A DNA stretch of 64,000 nt from Pseudidiomarina gelatinasegens (lineage in GTDB: Bacteria > Pseudomonadota > Gammaproteobacteria > Enterobacterales > Alteromonadaceae). Numbering within the stretch: the stretch's first letter is position 1; each line of letters starts with the position of its first letter. A model generated the notes under the pieces. That model saw only the letters and a program-made list of their open reading frames with translations, made no database searches and was not told the DNA's origin. The stretch spans positions 186,001-250,000 of the forward strand of contig NZ_RSFE01000001.1 in NCBI RefSeq assembly GCF_004025325.1. The letters are read 5' to 3'. This document shows positions 18,471 through 26,095 of this stretch, one piece after another. Position numbers and translations under genes: made by a program.

Positions 18471-19217
18471 ATGACCACTTGGTTCATCTCTGACCTGCAT
18501 TTAAGCCCAGCGCGGCCTGATATGACCGCGCTGTTCCAGCGTTTTTTGCAAGAACAAGCCAGTCACTCAGAAGCCTTGTATATTTTAGGCGACTTGTTTG
18601 ATGCCTGGATTGGGGATGATGACACCAGTGATTTTGCTGCCACAGTGCAAGCGGCGCTGCGGCAGCTGACAAATTCCGGTGTGCCAGTGTATTTTATTGC
18701 TGGCAATCGTGATTTTTTAATTGGCCGTCGCTTCAGTGAAACGACTGGCGTTCAGGTACTGCCAGAACCCAGCATCATCAATTTATATGGTCAGCAGACG
18801 CTTATTTTGCATGGTGATACCTTATGCACTGAGGATGTTAGCTACCAACGCTTCCGTAAGGTAATTCGCCACCGCTGGATACAGAAGTTTCTATTAGCAT
18901 TACCGCTGAAACTACGTATGCGCATCGCAGCCAAATTGCGTGCCTCTAGCAAAACCCAAAAACCTCTCAGTGAGGCCCAGTTACACATTATGGATGCCAA
19001 TGAACACGCCGTGCGCGAAGCCTTCGTCAATTATGATGTGCAGCGTATGATTCATGGCCATACACATCGGCCCAAAGTGCATCACCACCGTTTACCTAAT
19101 GGTGAAATGGCCGAACGCATCGTGTTAGGTGACTGGTACACACAAGGTAGCTTTTTGAAAGTCACTGCAGTCGAAAGCCAACTGATCACCACCCCATTAA
19201 ACAACGACAATTACTAG
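18471..19217 (+). CDS. lpxH: UDP-2,3-diacylglucosamine diphosphatase (LpxH)
   Basis: Calcineurin-like metallophosphoesterase that hydrolyses UDP-2,3-diacylglucosamine to lipid X in lipid A synthesis, on the cytoplasmic face of the inner membrane. Metal motifs are in order: ISDLHLS, LGDLFDAWIGDD, GNRDFLIG, LHGDTLCTED and IHGHTHRPKVH. Length 248 residues is normal for the family. It follows ppiB with a three-base gap, so translation is probably coupled. Its 3' end approaches the convergent miaE gene with a nine-base gap. Confidence 0.96.
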   Translation: MTTWFISDLHLSPARPDMTALFQRFLQEQASHSEALYILGDLFDAWIGDDDTSDFAATVQAALRQLTNSGVPVYFIAGNRDFLIGRRFSETTGVQVLPEPSIINLYGQQTLILHGDTLCTEDVSYQRFRKVIRHRWIQKFLLALPLKLRMRIAAKLRASSKTQKPLSEAQLHIMDANEHAVREAFVNYDVQRMIHGHTHRPKVHHHRLPNGEMAERIVLGDWYTQGSFLKVTAVESQLITTPLNNDNY

Positions 19218-19226
19218 CTCACCGCG

Positions 19227-19988
19227 TTATATCCGTGCTGGTACAGGCCCGCTATGAAACCGTAACTCGGTATCAGGTTGCTGAATAAGTTGTGCTTCAA
19301 TGTCGCCAAAGAACGCAACGCGCGCAGCAATCGGTTGCCCTGAGATTTGCTCTGCCAATTCAAGATAGTCCTCAAAATGCCGAGCTTCTGAGCGCAGCAA
19401 GCTGTTATAAAATTTTCCCAACGCAGGGTCAACATGTGGCGCCAGAGCAGCGAAGCGTTCACACGAACGCGCTTCAATGTAAGCCCCACAAATTAACTTA
19501 TCCATTAATGTCGCCGGCTCATGGGTACGAACATGACGCAACATGCCTCGTGCATAACGGCTTGAAGATATATTGTCATAGGTAATACCGAGTGCATCCA
19601 TAATCTCCAGTACTTGATAAAAATGGTGCAGCTCCTCTTTTATCAGCATTACCATTTTATCAATTAATACTTGGCTATACGGGGTGTCACTTTTCGGGAG
19701 CATCGCTTTAGTGAGGCGTTCGTGGTCGGCCAACTCACGCCAATCCCCGCGTTTGCGATATGCAAAATCTTCATAGGGCTGCAACCAAGCTAGCAACGCG
19801 TCGCCACTTGCCTCATCTACTGCATAACGGCGAATCAATAACATTGCCGATTGTGCCGCCTTTAACTCACACACCAGGTGATCAATCAGCAAATTCGGCA
19901 AATTTTCAGGTTTAACTGCGTCATCTAGCCACGCTGTAGGCGTTTCACACTGTAAAAAATTGCGAATTGGGGTTAATAGTGCATCCAC
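19227..19988 (-). CDS. miaE: tRNA-(ms2io6A)-hydroxylase (MiaE)
   Basis: Diiron monooxygenase that hydroxylates the isopentenyl group of ms2i6A37 in tRNAs reading UNN codons. The ferritin-like four-helix bundle carries its iron ligands in KEELHHFYQVLE, GAYIEARSCERF and LRSEARHFEDYLE. About 253 residues. I favour the GTG at 19988 because GAGAG lies seven bases upstream; another GTG five codons earlier (20003) has no such site. No miaA or miaB is in the window; they are expected elsewhere. Confidence 0.93.
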   Translation of the reverse strand: MDALLTPIRNFLQCETPTAWLDDAVKPENLPNLLIDHLVCELKAAQSAMLLIRRYAVDEASGDALLAWLQPYEDFAYRKRGDWRELADHERLTKAMLPKSDTPYSQVLIDKMVMLIKEELHHFYQVLEIMDALGITYDNISSSRYARGMLRHVRTHEPATLMDKLICGAYIEARSCERFAALAPHVDPALGKFYNSLLRSEARHFEDYLELAEQISGQPIAARVAFFGDIEAQLIQQPDTELRFHSGPVPARI

Positions 19989-20012
19989 TGTTGACTCTCT
20001 CACCGGTAAACT

Positions 20013-20029
20013 TGATTAAAATTTAATCA
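20013..20029. promoter_or_regulatory. Perfect 17-base palindrome between miaE and the Yip1 gene
   Basis: TGATTAAAATTTAATCA reads the same on both strands apart from the central base pair. It sits 24 bases from the favoured miaE start and 138 bases upstream of the Yip1 gene. It could be a regulator site, but I cannot assign it to a known regulator. The composition is AT-rich, so chance is not excluded. Confidence 0.35.
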
Positions 20030-20167
20030 CACAAATAATTTATGGTTATTCTCAGCAAAATTGCTTGACTCTGCTGAAAATCCGACCAATATTGACTGTA
20101 AGACGTGCAAAAAAACGTCATTGAAACTATAAAAAAATCAGAACAATAACCGAAGTTGAGGAATGTC

Positions 20168-20764
20168 ATGATTCTAAATCATATTTGGGGGCTCTACGCT
20201 CACCCGGTCGATGAATGGAAATCCATCGACCAACGTCACGAAAGTATGACTTTTGCACTTAGTCACATCCTGATTATTGCACTGTTACCCTGTGCGGCAG
20301 CATATTACGCGTCTGCACACTTAGGCTGGAGTATCGGCGCTCGTGAAGCTACATTCCTAACTCAATCCAGCGCGATGACAATGGCAATAGCTATGTACGC
20401 CGGTATTATTATCGCAACCTTCGCATTAGCTTACCTGATTCACTGGATGGCAAAAACCTTTGGGGCTGACCCAACCTTTACGCAATCGCTTGAACTAGCG
20501 GCCTATACAGCAACACCTGCAATCATGTCTGGTGTCGCGGCATTGTACCCAGAATTATGGTTTGTCACTATGGTCTTTTTGGCTGGGGTGGCTTATTCGG
20601 TCTACCTGCTCTATTCAGGTGTTCCTATTCTGATGCATATCCCTGAAGAGCGTGGCTTCATGTATTCGTCTTCAGTAGTTACTGCGGGGCTAATCATGAT
20701 GGTCGTACTGATGGTAACCTCAGCAATTATTTGGACCAACGGTTTCGGGCCTGAGTATATGTAA
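20168..20764 (+). CDS. Yip1 domain membrane protein
   Basis: A 198-residue inner membrane protein with about five hydrophobic segments and the loop signature HPVDEWKSI near the N-terminus, typical of bacterial Yip1-family proteins. It also contains SLELAAYTATPAIMSGV. The family has no settled biochemical role in bacteria. Start at the ATG preceded by TTGAGGA; an in-frame TTG overlaps that ribosome site and is not used. A strong terminator follows 20 bases after the stop, so the gene probably forms its own transcript. Confidence 0.85.
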   Translation: MILNHIWGLYAHPVDEWKSIDQRHESMTFALSHILIIALLPCAAAYYASAHLGWSIGAREATFLTQSSAMTMAIAMYAGIIIATFALAYLIHWMAKTFGADPTFTQSLELAAYTATPAIMSGVAALYPELWFVTMVFLAGVAYSVYLLYSGVPILMHIPEERGFMYSSSVVTAGLIMMVVLMVTSAIIWTNGFGPEYM

Positions 20765-20777
20765 CTGCAATATGTTC

Positions 20778-20808
20778 AAAAAAACCCAGCTCACGAGCTG
20801 GGTTTTTT
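20778..20808. terminator. Bidirectional rho-independent terminator
   Basis: CCCAGCTC (20785-20792) pairs with GAGCTGGG (20795-20802), with an A tract before and six T after. It separates the convergent Yip1 and acyltransferase genes. Confidence 0.88.
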
Positions 20809-20833
20809 ATTGGCGCAGGTTGAACACTACAAC

Positions 20834-22075
20834 CTAATCACCGAGATAACGCTGACGCTTATGCGCCTTTAATCGGTGAACATCAACCATAACTAAACCA
20901 TCAACGGCATTAGCAAAGTCTGCATCAACATTGAACCCTAAAAACCGCACCCCACCTTTCTCGCATAAATCAGCATACTGTTTAAATAGCGTGGGAATTG
21001 CAGCGCCCTGATGTGCCAGAAAATGCTTCAAATGAAGCAAGTCGTCGCTGTAATCGTCACTGATATCTGGTAACGGCCGGCTATTTGGCATAAAAGGCGT
21101 ACGTGATTGCGCTAAATTATCAGGATCAGGAAAGTGGTCGCCAAAAAACTGTACGAGGGCATCTTGTGTTTTGCCGAGCCGTTCGCATGCCTCAACAGCT
21201 TTCTTTAATACCTGTCGCGGTTCAGCACGCGCTACCGGCCGCTGAGTTTTGAGTACGCCTTTTTTGTTTTGACCAAGACGATAAACATGACGACGAAACA
21301 GTTTTGCGCGCTGCGGCAAAGTAAGCTGTTCACCATTGAATGATTTTAACGGCACCAACTCGCCAATACGGAAATCAATATGTCCGCATTGCTGGCGAAA
21401 CATTTCTTGCACCAACAGCAATGTTGCCAGAGGTTTGTAAAGCATCGATGCGCCATAAAACCAAGCAGAATTGTGCGCTTTCACATGGATTGGCAGTATT
21501 GGCGCCTGCGCGCGTAACGCCATTTTTAAAAAGCCTGTATTCCAATGGTGATCACGAACGCCTTGAGGCCGTAAGCGCGATACTTCACCGGCAGGAAACA
21601 CGACTAAAGCACCTTCCGCTTCTAAGTGCTGGTAGAGCCGTTTCAAGGGTTCACTGCGCACGCCTGCAGTACGCGATTTAAATACTGGAACTGGAATCAG
21701 TAGCTCGTGCAATGGCTCAATTGCCTGCAGTACGTCATTGGCAAGAATTTTTACATCACTGCGAACGCTATTCACCAATTTTAGTAACGCTAAGCCATCT
21801 AACGAGCCGATGGGATGGTTGGCGACGATAATTAGACGCCCCTCAGTAGGGATGTTATCAAGCTCACTATCACGCGCAGTAAAACTAAAATTAAAGAAAT
21901 CGAGCACATGCTCAACAAACTCTACGCCTTGTAGGTTAGGGTAAGCTTCGGCAAAACGCTTAATTTCGCGCTCGCACAATAAGCCCCGTAGCATCCACAA
22001 TGCTGATTTATGCAATAGCTGATGGTTGTTTAGAGCAGGTAAATTTCTATTGAGTAATTGCTCTACTTCTATCAT
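20834..22075 (-). CDS. Lysophospholipid acyltransferase family protein with OlsB-like C-terminal tail
   Basis: A 413-residue protein. Residues about 70-260 form a PlsC-like acyltransferase with NHPIGSLDG (His87, Asp93), VVFPAGEVSR as the third block and LPIHVKAHNS as the fourth. The last 60 residues (IPTLFKQYADLCEKGGVRFLG to the RYLG end) resemble the end of GNAT-type ornithine acyltransferases (OlsB/hemolysin-like). Fusions of both domains are known in gammaproteobacteria; here the front half of the GNAT domain seems missing or highly diverged. GAGAGAG precedes the chosen ATG; the ATG 24 bases earlier lacks a ribosome site. The likely product is an acylated membrane lipid. Confidence 0.82.
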   Translation of the reverse strand: MIEVEQLLNRNLPALNNHQLLHKSALWMLRGLLCEREIKRFAEAYPNLQGVEFVEHVLDFFNFSFTARDSELDNIPTEGRLIIVANHPIGSLDGLALLKLVNSVRSDVKILANDVLQAIEPLHELLIPVPVFKSRTAGVRSEPLKRLYQHLEAEGALVVFPAGEVSRLRPQGVRDHHWNTGFLKMALRAQAPILPIHVKAHNSAWFYGASMLYKPLATLLLVQEMFRQQCGHIDFRIGELVPLKSFNGEQLTLPQRAKLFRRHVYRLGQNKKGVLKTQRPVARAEPRQVLKKAVEACERLGKTQDALVQFFGDHFPDPDNLAQSRTPFMPNSRPLPDISDDYSDDLLHLKHFLAHQGAAIPTLFKQYADLCEKGGVRFLGFNVDADFANAVDGLVMVDVHRLKAHKRQRYLGD

Positions 22076-22270
22076 CGCCAATCTCTCTCTAACATGCATT
22101 CGTTTCAGCTTAGATAGTCAACGTGACAGTTGATTGGCAGTTTCATGGCAATTCAATGACAGTCAAGCGCACAGTGCTACTGTTTAAATAAGAAATCTGA
22201 TAGGCTTGAGCGGTTTTTAATAGTTTACGCACACGTCAACATTGCCACGCTGTGATTGAAAGGAATTTGT

Positions 22271-23557
22271 ATGTCAGAAAATAAAAAGAAGCTCAGCCTT
22301 ACGAGCCGTATTGTGATCGGGATGGTTGCCGGTATTGTTCTCGGCATTTTACTCAAAGCGCTATTCCCAGACAGCACCATTGTCGAAGGCTACTTGACCA
22401 AGGGTATTTTCTACGTTGTTGGACAAATATTTATCGCCTCACTGCAAATGTTAGTGGTGCCATTGGTATTTGTATCCTTGGTGGTAGGCACTTGCTCACT
22501 CAGCGACCCAAGCAAATTAGGCCGCCTTGGTGGTAAAGCCGTTGGTTTGTATCTCATCACCACCGCCATTGCCATAACCTTTGCGATAGCTATGGCTGTG
22601 CTGGTACAACCGGGCACGGGCCTTGAGCTCGCCACGGACGCAACCTACGAGCCGACGCAAGCACCGTCGCTGGCTCAGGTAATTATTGATTTATTCCCAA
22701 CCAACCCATTCAATGCGTTTGCCAACGGCAATATGCTGCAAATCATTGTGTTTGCGCTGTTGTTTGGTATCTCGATGGCATTAGTGGGTAAAGCGGGCGA
22801 CCGAGTGAAAACCCTATTTGATGACTTTAACGAAGTCATCATGAAGTTAGTTATCATTCTGATGAACATCGCCCCATATGGCGTGTTTGCCTTAATGGCG
22901 AAACTGTTCGCGGAAACCTCGTTTGAGACCATCTTCAGTCTCGGCAAGTACTTCTTGTTGGTATTATTTGTGCTGATTGCCCATGCACTCATCACTTACC
23001 CGGTAATTCTGAAAGGTTTGTCAGGCATGAACCCAAGGATTTTCTTACGCAAAATGCGCGAAGTTCAAATCTTTGGTTTTAGTACTGCCAGTTCAAACGC
23101 CACCATGCCGGTTACCCTTGAAACCGTAACCAAACGTTTAGGTGTGCACAATAGCGTCGGTTCATTCACCGTGCCGCTTGGCGCAACCATCAACATGGAC
23201 GGCACGGCAATCATGCAAGGCGTCGCAACCGTGTTTATCGCACAGGTCTATCTGGTCGATTTATCCATTGCTGACTATCTGATGGTGGTACTCACCGCAA
23301 CCTTAGCTTCGGTCGGCACCGCAGGTGTACCTGGTGTTGGTATGATAATGCTGGCAATGGTACTTGGTCAGGTTGGCTTGCCCGTTGAAGGCATTGGTTT
23401 AATTATCGGTGTTGATCGCTTGCTTGATATGACACGCACTGCAGTGAATGTAACCGGTGACGCAATGGTGTCGGTTGTAGTCGCAAAAAGCGAAGGTGCA
23501 TTGGATGAAGATGTGTTCAATGACGCTAAAGCCGATTTGAAAGAAAGAAACCTTTAA
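22271..23557 (+). CDS. Dicarboxylate/amino acid:cation symporter (DAACS family)
   Basis: Inner membrane glutamate/aspartate or C4-dicarboxylate symporter, 428 residues, driven by Na+ or H+. The transport core is clear: STASSNATMPVTLE is the serine-rich re-entrant loop, TINMDGTAIMQGV the NMDGT cation motif, and GVDRLLDMTRTAVNVTGD the last substrate-binding helix. Aspartate in DMTRT favours amino-acid-type substrates, but this is weak evidence. AGGA precedes the ATG. A palindromic repeat begins 8 bases after the stop codon. Confidence 0.93.
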   Translation: MSENKKKLSLTSRIVIGMVAGIVLGILLKALFPDSTIVEGYLTKGIFYVVGQIFIASLQMLVVPLVFVSLVVGTCSLSDPSKLGRLGGKAVGLYLITTAIAITFAIAMAVLVQPGTGLELATDATYEPTQAPSLAQVIIDLFPTNPFNAFANGNMLQIIVFALLFGISMALVGKAGDRVKTLFDDFNEVIMKLVIILMNIAPYGVFALMAKLFAETSFETIFSLGKYFLLVLFVLIAHALITYPVILKGLSGMNPRIFLRKMREVQIFGFSTASSNATMPVTLETVTKRLGVHNSVGSFTVPLGATINMDGTAIMQGVATVFIAQVYLVDLSIADYLMVVLTATLASVGTAGVPGVGMIMLAMVLGQVGLPVEGIGLIIGVDRLLDMTRTAVNVTGDAMVSVVVAKSEGALDEDVFNDAKADLKERNL

Positions 23558-23565
23558 CGGCAAGA

Positions 23566-23687
23566 GCGTTAATCGTTATTCGTACGTTCGCTTCGCTCAC
23601 TGTTCGAACGCTTCGCTCTTCGAAGAGTGCGAAGCACGGACGAACAGCGAAGCGAACGAATAACGAATAACGAATAACGAATAACGG
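23566..23687. repeat. Intergenic palindromic repeat, copy 1, with a 7-base satellite
   Basis: The left arm starts GCGTTAATCGTTATTCG and continues GTTCGCTTCGCT. The right arm answers with CGAACAGCGAAGCGAACG and CGAATAACG. A nested hairpin (CGCTCTTCGAAGAGTGCG) fills the centre. The right end carries about four tandem copies of ACGAATA. It lies between the convergent symporter and unknown exported protein genes and could also stop both transcripts. Confidence 0.85.
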
Positions 23688-23692
23688 CTCTT

Positions 23693-24388
23693 TTAGCGAA
23701 TTTCTCGCCAAATGAACTGCGTTAACCGGCTATAATCCACTACTGCATCTGAATTGCCTGCCATTGCTTGCTCCAATACCTGCTCTAATACCGGCCACAG
23801 CAACTTAGCGATATAGGTATCGGCGGTATCATCGGCGTGGGCAGGGGGAAGTTTAAGTAACGCCAAACGTACACTGAGTATAGGCTGACCTTGGTCAAAT
23901 AGGTTCAGCACCACGTTTTCTAAACGCGACTGCTTTATTTGCCACATAATCGAATTTGAAGCGCGCTGCAGCACTTGCTGACGCATTGCAGCTTCATAAA
24001 GTGCATGCAGGTTCGATTGGCCCTTGCCATAGTAAGCAACGGTTAACTGGGCATCACGAGCAACCACTGAGTCGACCGCCAGACTATTTTTCTGGGGCGT
24101 AAGCCACTCCCCCTTCACCAACACCTGATCAGCTCGCAGAACTTGATTGAGGCCTTCATCAAGCGCCTCCACGCGGGTCGTTAAACGAATATCTTCGGCA
24201 CGCAGCTCACCAAGTAGCGTAATCAATTCCAATTTTCGGTAGGCAAAATCAGCCCCGAGATGGCTATCGGCACGTTCTTGTAAAATATCGCCAAGACGCT
24301 CAGATAAGGTCTGTTCAGCGCTGGCGGGCACACTTGTTAACGCTAACGCCAAACTGATGATAATAAAACTTAGCTTTGAACGTGCCAT
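23693..24388 (-). CDS. Exported protein of unknown function
   Basis: A 231-residue protein with a signal peptide cleaved near VPASAEQ. No family is recognised. The mature part alternates helical and beta-like stretches, with no cysteine after the signal and no catalytic motif. GELRAEDIRLTTRVEALDEGLNQVL with later strand-like segments faintly recalls proteins that line up lipid or membrane ligands, but this is not a call. The ATG at 24388 has GGAG upstream and begins 10 bases after the smrB stop, so the gene is probably co-transcribed with smrB. Confidence 0.75.
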   Translation of the reverse strand: MARSKLSFIIISLALALTSVPASAEQTLSERLGDILQERADSHLGADFAYRKLELITLLGELRAEDIRLTTRVEALDEGLNQVLRADQVLVKGEWLTPQKNSLAVDSVVARDAQLTVAYYGKGQSNLHALYEAAMRQQVLQRASNSIMWQIKQSRLENVVLNLFDQGQPILSVRLALLKLPPAHADDTADTYIAKLLWPVLEQVLEQAMAGNSDAVVDYSRLTQFIWREIR

Positions 24389-24398
24389 ACACACTCCA

Positions 24399-24974
24399 TT
24401 AACGACGTTGATGCCGTTCACGATTTAACTGTTTCTGGTTGGCGTTCTTACGCAGCATCAGATACAAGGCACCGCTGCCACCATGATGGCGTTGCGCGCT
24501 ATGAAAAGCCATAACTGGCTCCAGTTCACGCAACCACTTGTTCACATAGCTTTTAATCAATGCTGGATGCGGCTTTGAGTGCTTACCTTGGCCATGAATA
24601 ATCAACGCCGAACGCACACCACTCGCGTGACAGTCTTGAATAAACTCGAACAGTGCAACACGTGCTTGGCGCAAACTATGGTTATGTAAATTCAAGCTTG
24701 CATCCAACGGGTATTGGCCAAGGCGTAGCCGTTTGTACACGCCGTGCTGAACGCCATCTCGCTTAAACGCAAGCAGCTCACTCGGCTCGACAAGATCGAC
24801 ATACTCCGTGGAAAGAAAGTTTATATCTTCTTCAAGCTGCTGTTCGGCAGCCTTGCGGCGCTCTTGTTGCGCCAGCGTGGGCGCGAAGGCAGTGCGAATA
24901 TCCGCAACGTCCTGCCCCGCCAACGGTGTTACACCGGTCATCTCACTACGAAACAATTCAAAATCATCGCTCAT
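24399..24974 (-). CDS. smrB: Endonuclease SmrB (Smr domain protein)
   Basis: Smr-domain nuclease of 191 residues. In E. coli SmrB cuts mRNA between collided ribosomes as part of quality control. The N-terminal 90 residues form the extension found in this subgroup. The Smr domain (about 95-180) shows LNLHNHSLRQAR, where most relatives have DLHG, then HGQGKHSKPHPALIKSYVNKWL and GGSGALYLML. The changed DLH(G) motif (NLHN) is worth noting, since the first acidic residue is part of the usual signature. The gene stands alone on the minus strand with an unknown exported protein downstream. Confidence 0.9.
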   Translation of the reverse strand: MSDDFELFRSEMTGVTPLAGQDVADIRTAFAPTLAQQERRKAAEQQLEEDINFLSTEYVDLVEPSELLAFKRDGVQHGVYKRLRLGQYPLDASLNLHNHSLRQARVALFEFIQDCHASGVRSALIIHGQGKHSKPHPALIKSYVNKWLRELEPVMAFHSAQRHHGGSGALYLMLRKNANQKQLNRERHQRR

Positions 24975-25036
24975 GGTGCACCTCTACTGCGTAATGCCGG
25001 CTTCATCTGTCCTTTATGTAGGATTAATATGTTGGA

Positions 25037-26035
25037 TTAATTTTTACTGATAAAGTTCTTAACAGCATAGAGTACCGCCGCAACGTTACGCCCAACACGT
25101 TCACCGATATTCTTTTTAACCACATAACGCACCAAAAACATATCATGGCTTTCGCGACGCTCTAATAACCAAGCATCGCTGGTTGTCAGAGAGTCAACCA
25201 AGCCGTAAGTTAATGCTTCTTGTGCAGTCCAGTATTCGCCAGTTGCTACTTTGTCAAAATCTAACTCTGGACGAAACTTACGAATATGCGCCTTAAATTG
25301 TTCATGTATATTCTCAAGGTCTTGTTTAAATTTGTGGCGCCCTTCTTCGGTATTTTCACCAAACATCGTTAACGTGCGCTTGTACTCGCCAGCCGTAACT
25401 TGCTCGAAATCAACATCATGCTTCTTTAGCCAACGATGAAAATTCGGTAACTGAGCCAGCACGCCAATAGAACCAATAATTGCAAAGGGTGCTGCCTGTA
25501 TGTGGTTGGCGACCGCAGCCATCATGTACCCGCCACTGGCCGCAACTTTGTCGACACTCACAATCAGTTCTAAGTCTGCATCCCGTAAACGCTGCAATTG
25601 AGCCGCCCCAAGTCCATAACCATGCACGACTCCACCTGGGCTCTCTAAGCGCACCATAACTTGCTCGCCCGGCTCAGCGACAGCCACCACGGCATTCACT
25701 TCGCGGCGCAACGAATCCACTTCGTGCGCATCCATGCTGCCTTTGAAATCGATCACGAATATACGCTTTCGTGCGCTTGCGCCCTTTTGCTCTTTTTGCT
25801 TACGCTTTAATTCTTTTTGTATTTTCTTACGGTGTTTCTTATCCAACAACTCAAGCTTTAAGCGATGCACACCATCACGTAAGTCATCCGATAAACGGTC
25901 AACAACCAGTTCGCCCTTACGGCCTTTTTGACGCTGCGCTGCCTGTGCGATAACACCGACAATGAGCATCACGGCGAACACAATAACTGCTGCCTTCAGT
26001 ACGAAAACCATTAAATCTTGTGCTATTTCCCACAT
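25037..26035 (-). CDS. sohB: Probable inner membrane protease SohB (S49 family)
   Basis: S49 signal peptide peptidase-like protease of 332 residues, anchored by one N-terminal membrane segment (VFVLKAAVIVFAVMLIVGVIA). A basic linker follows (about 60-95). The S49 core shows VMVRLESPGGVVHGYG, then the catalytic serine in VAASGGYMMAAV and the later lysine region ITAGEYKR-like VTAGEYKRTLTM. The order and length fit SohB rather than the longer SppA. GGAG is present ahead of the ATG. Confidence 0.93.
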   Translation of the reverse strand: MWEIAQDLMVFVLKAAVIVFAVMLIVGVIAQAAQRQKGRKGELVVDRLSDDLRDGVHRLKLELLDKKHRKKIQKELKRKQKEQKGASARKRIFVIDFKGSMDAHEVDSLRREVNAVVAVAEPGEQVMVRLESPGGVVHGYGLGAAQLQRLRDADLELIVSVDKVAASGGYMMAAVANHIQAAPFAIIGSIGVLAQLPNFHRWLKKHDVDFEQVTAGEYKRTLTMFGENTEEGRHKFKQDLENIHEQFKAHIRKFRPELDFDKVATGEYWTAQEALTYGLVDSLTTSDAWLLERRESHDMFLVRYVVKKNIGERVGRNVAAVLYAVKNFISKN

Positions 26036-26048
26036 CGTTTTTCTCCAT

Positions 26049-26076
26049 AAAAAAAGGCCGACGAAGCGGCCTTTTT
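26049..26076 (-). terminator. Rho-independent terminator of the lipase gene
   Basis: AAAAAGGCCG (26051-26060) and CGGCCTTTTT (26067-26076) pair around a six-base loop. On the minus strand the hairpin is followed by seven T. It lies 20 bases after the stop of the VolA-like gene and just ahead of sohB, so the two are probably separate transcripts. Confidence 0.88.
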
Positions 26077-26095
26077 ATTCATTCTTCGCTGTTGT

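Noticed and set aside
23566..23687. CRISPR array or insertion sequence at the repeats
   Set aside because: The units are inverted and variable, with no uniform spacers, no cas genes, and no transposase open frame inside any copy.
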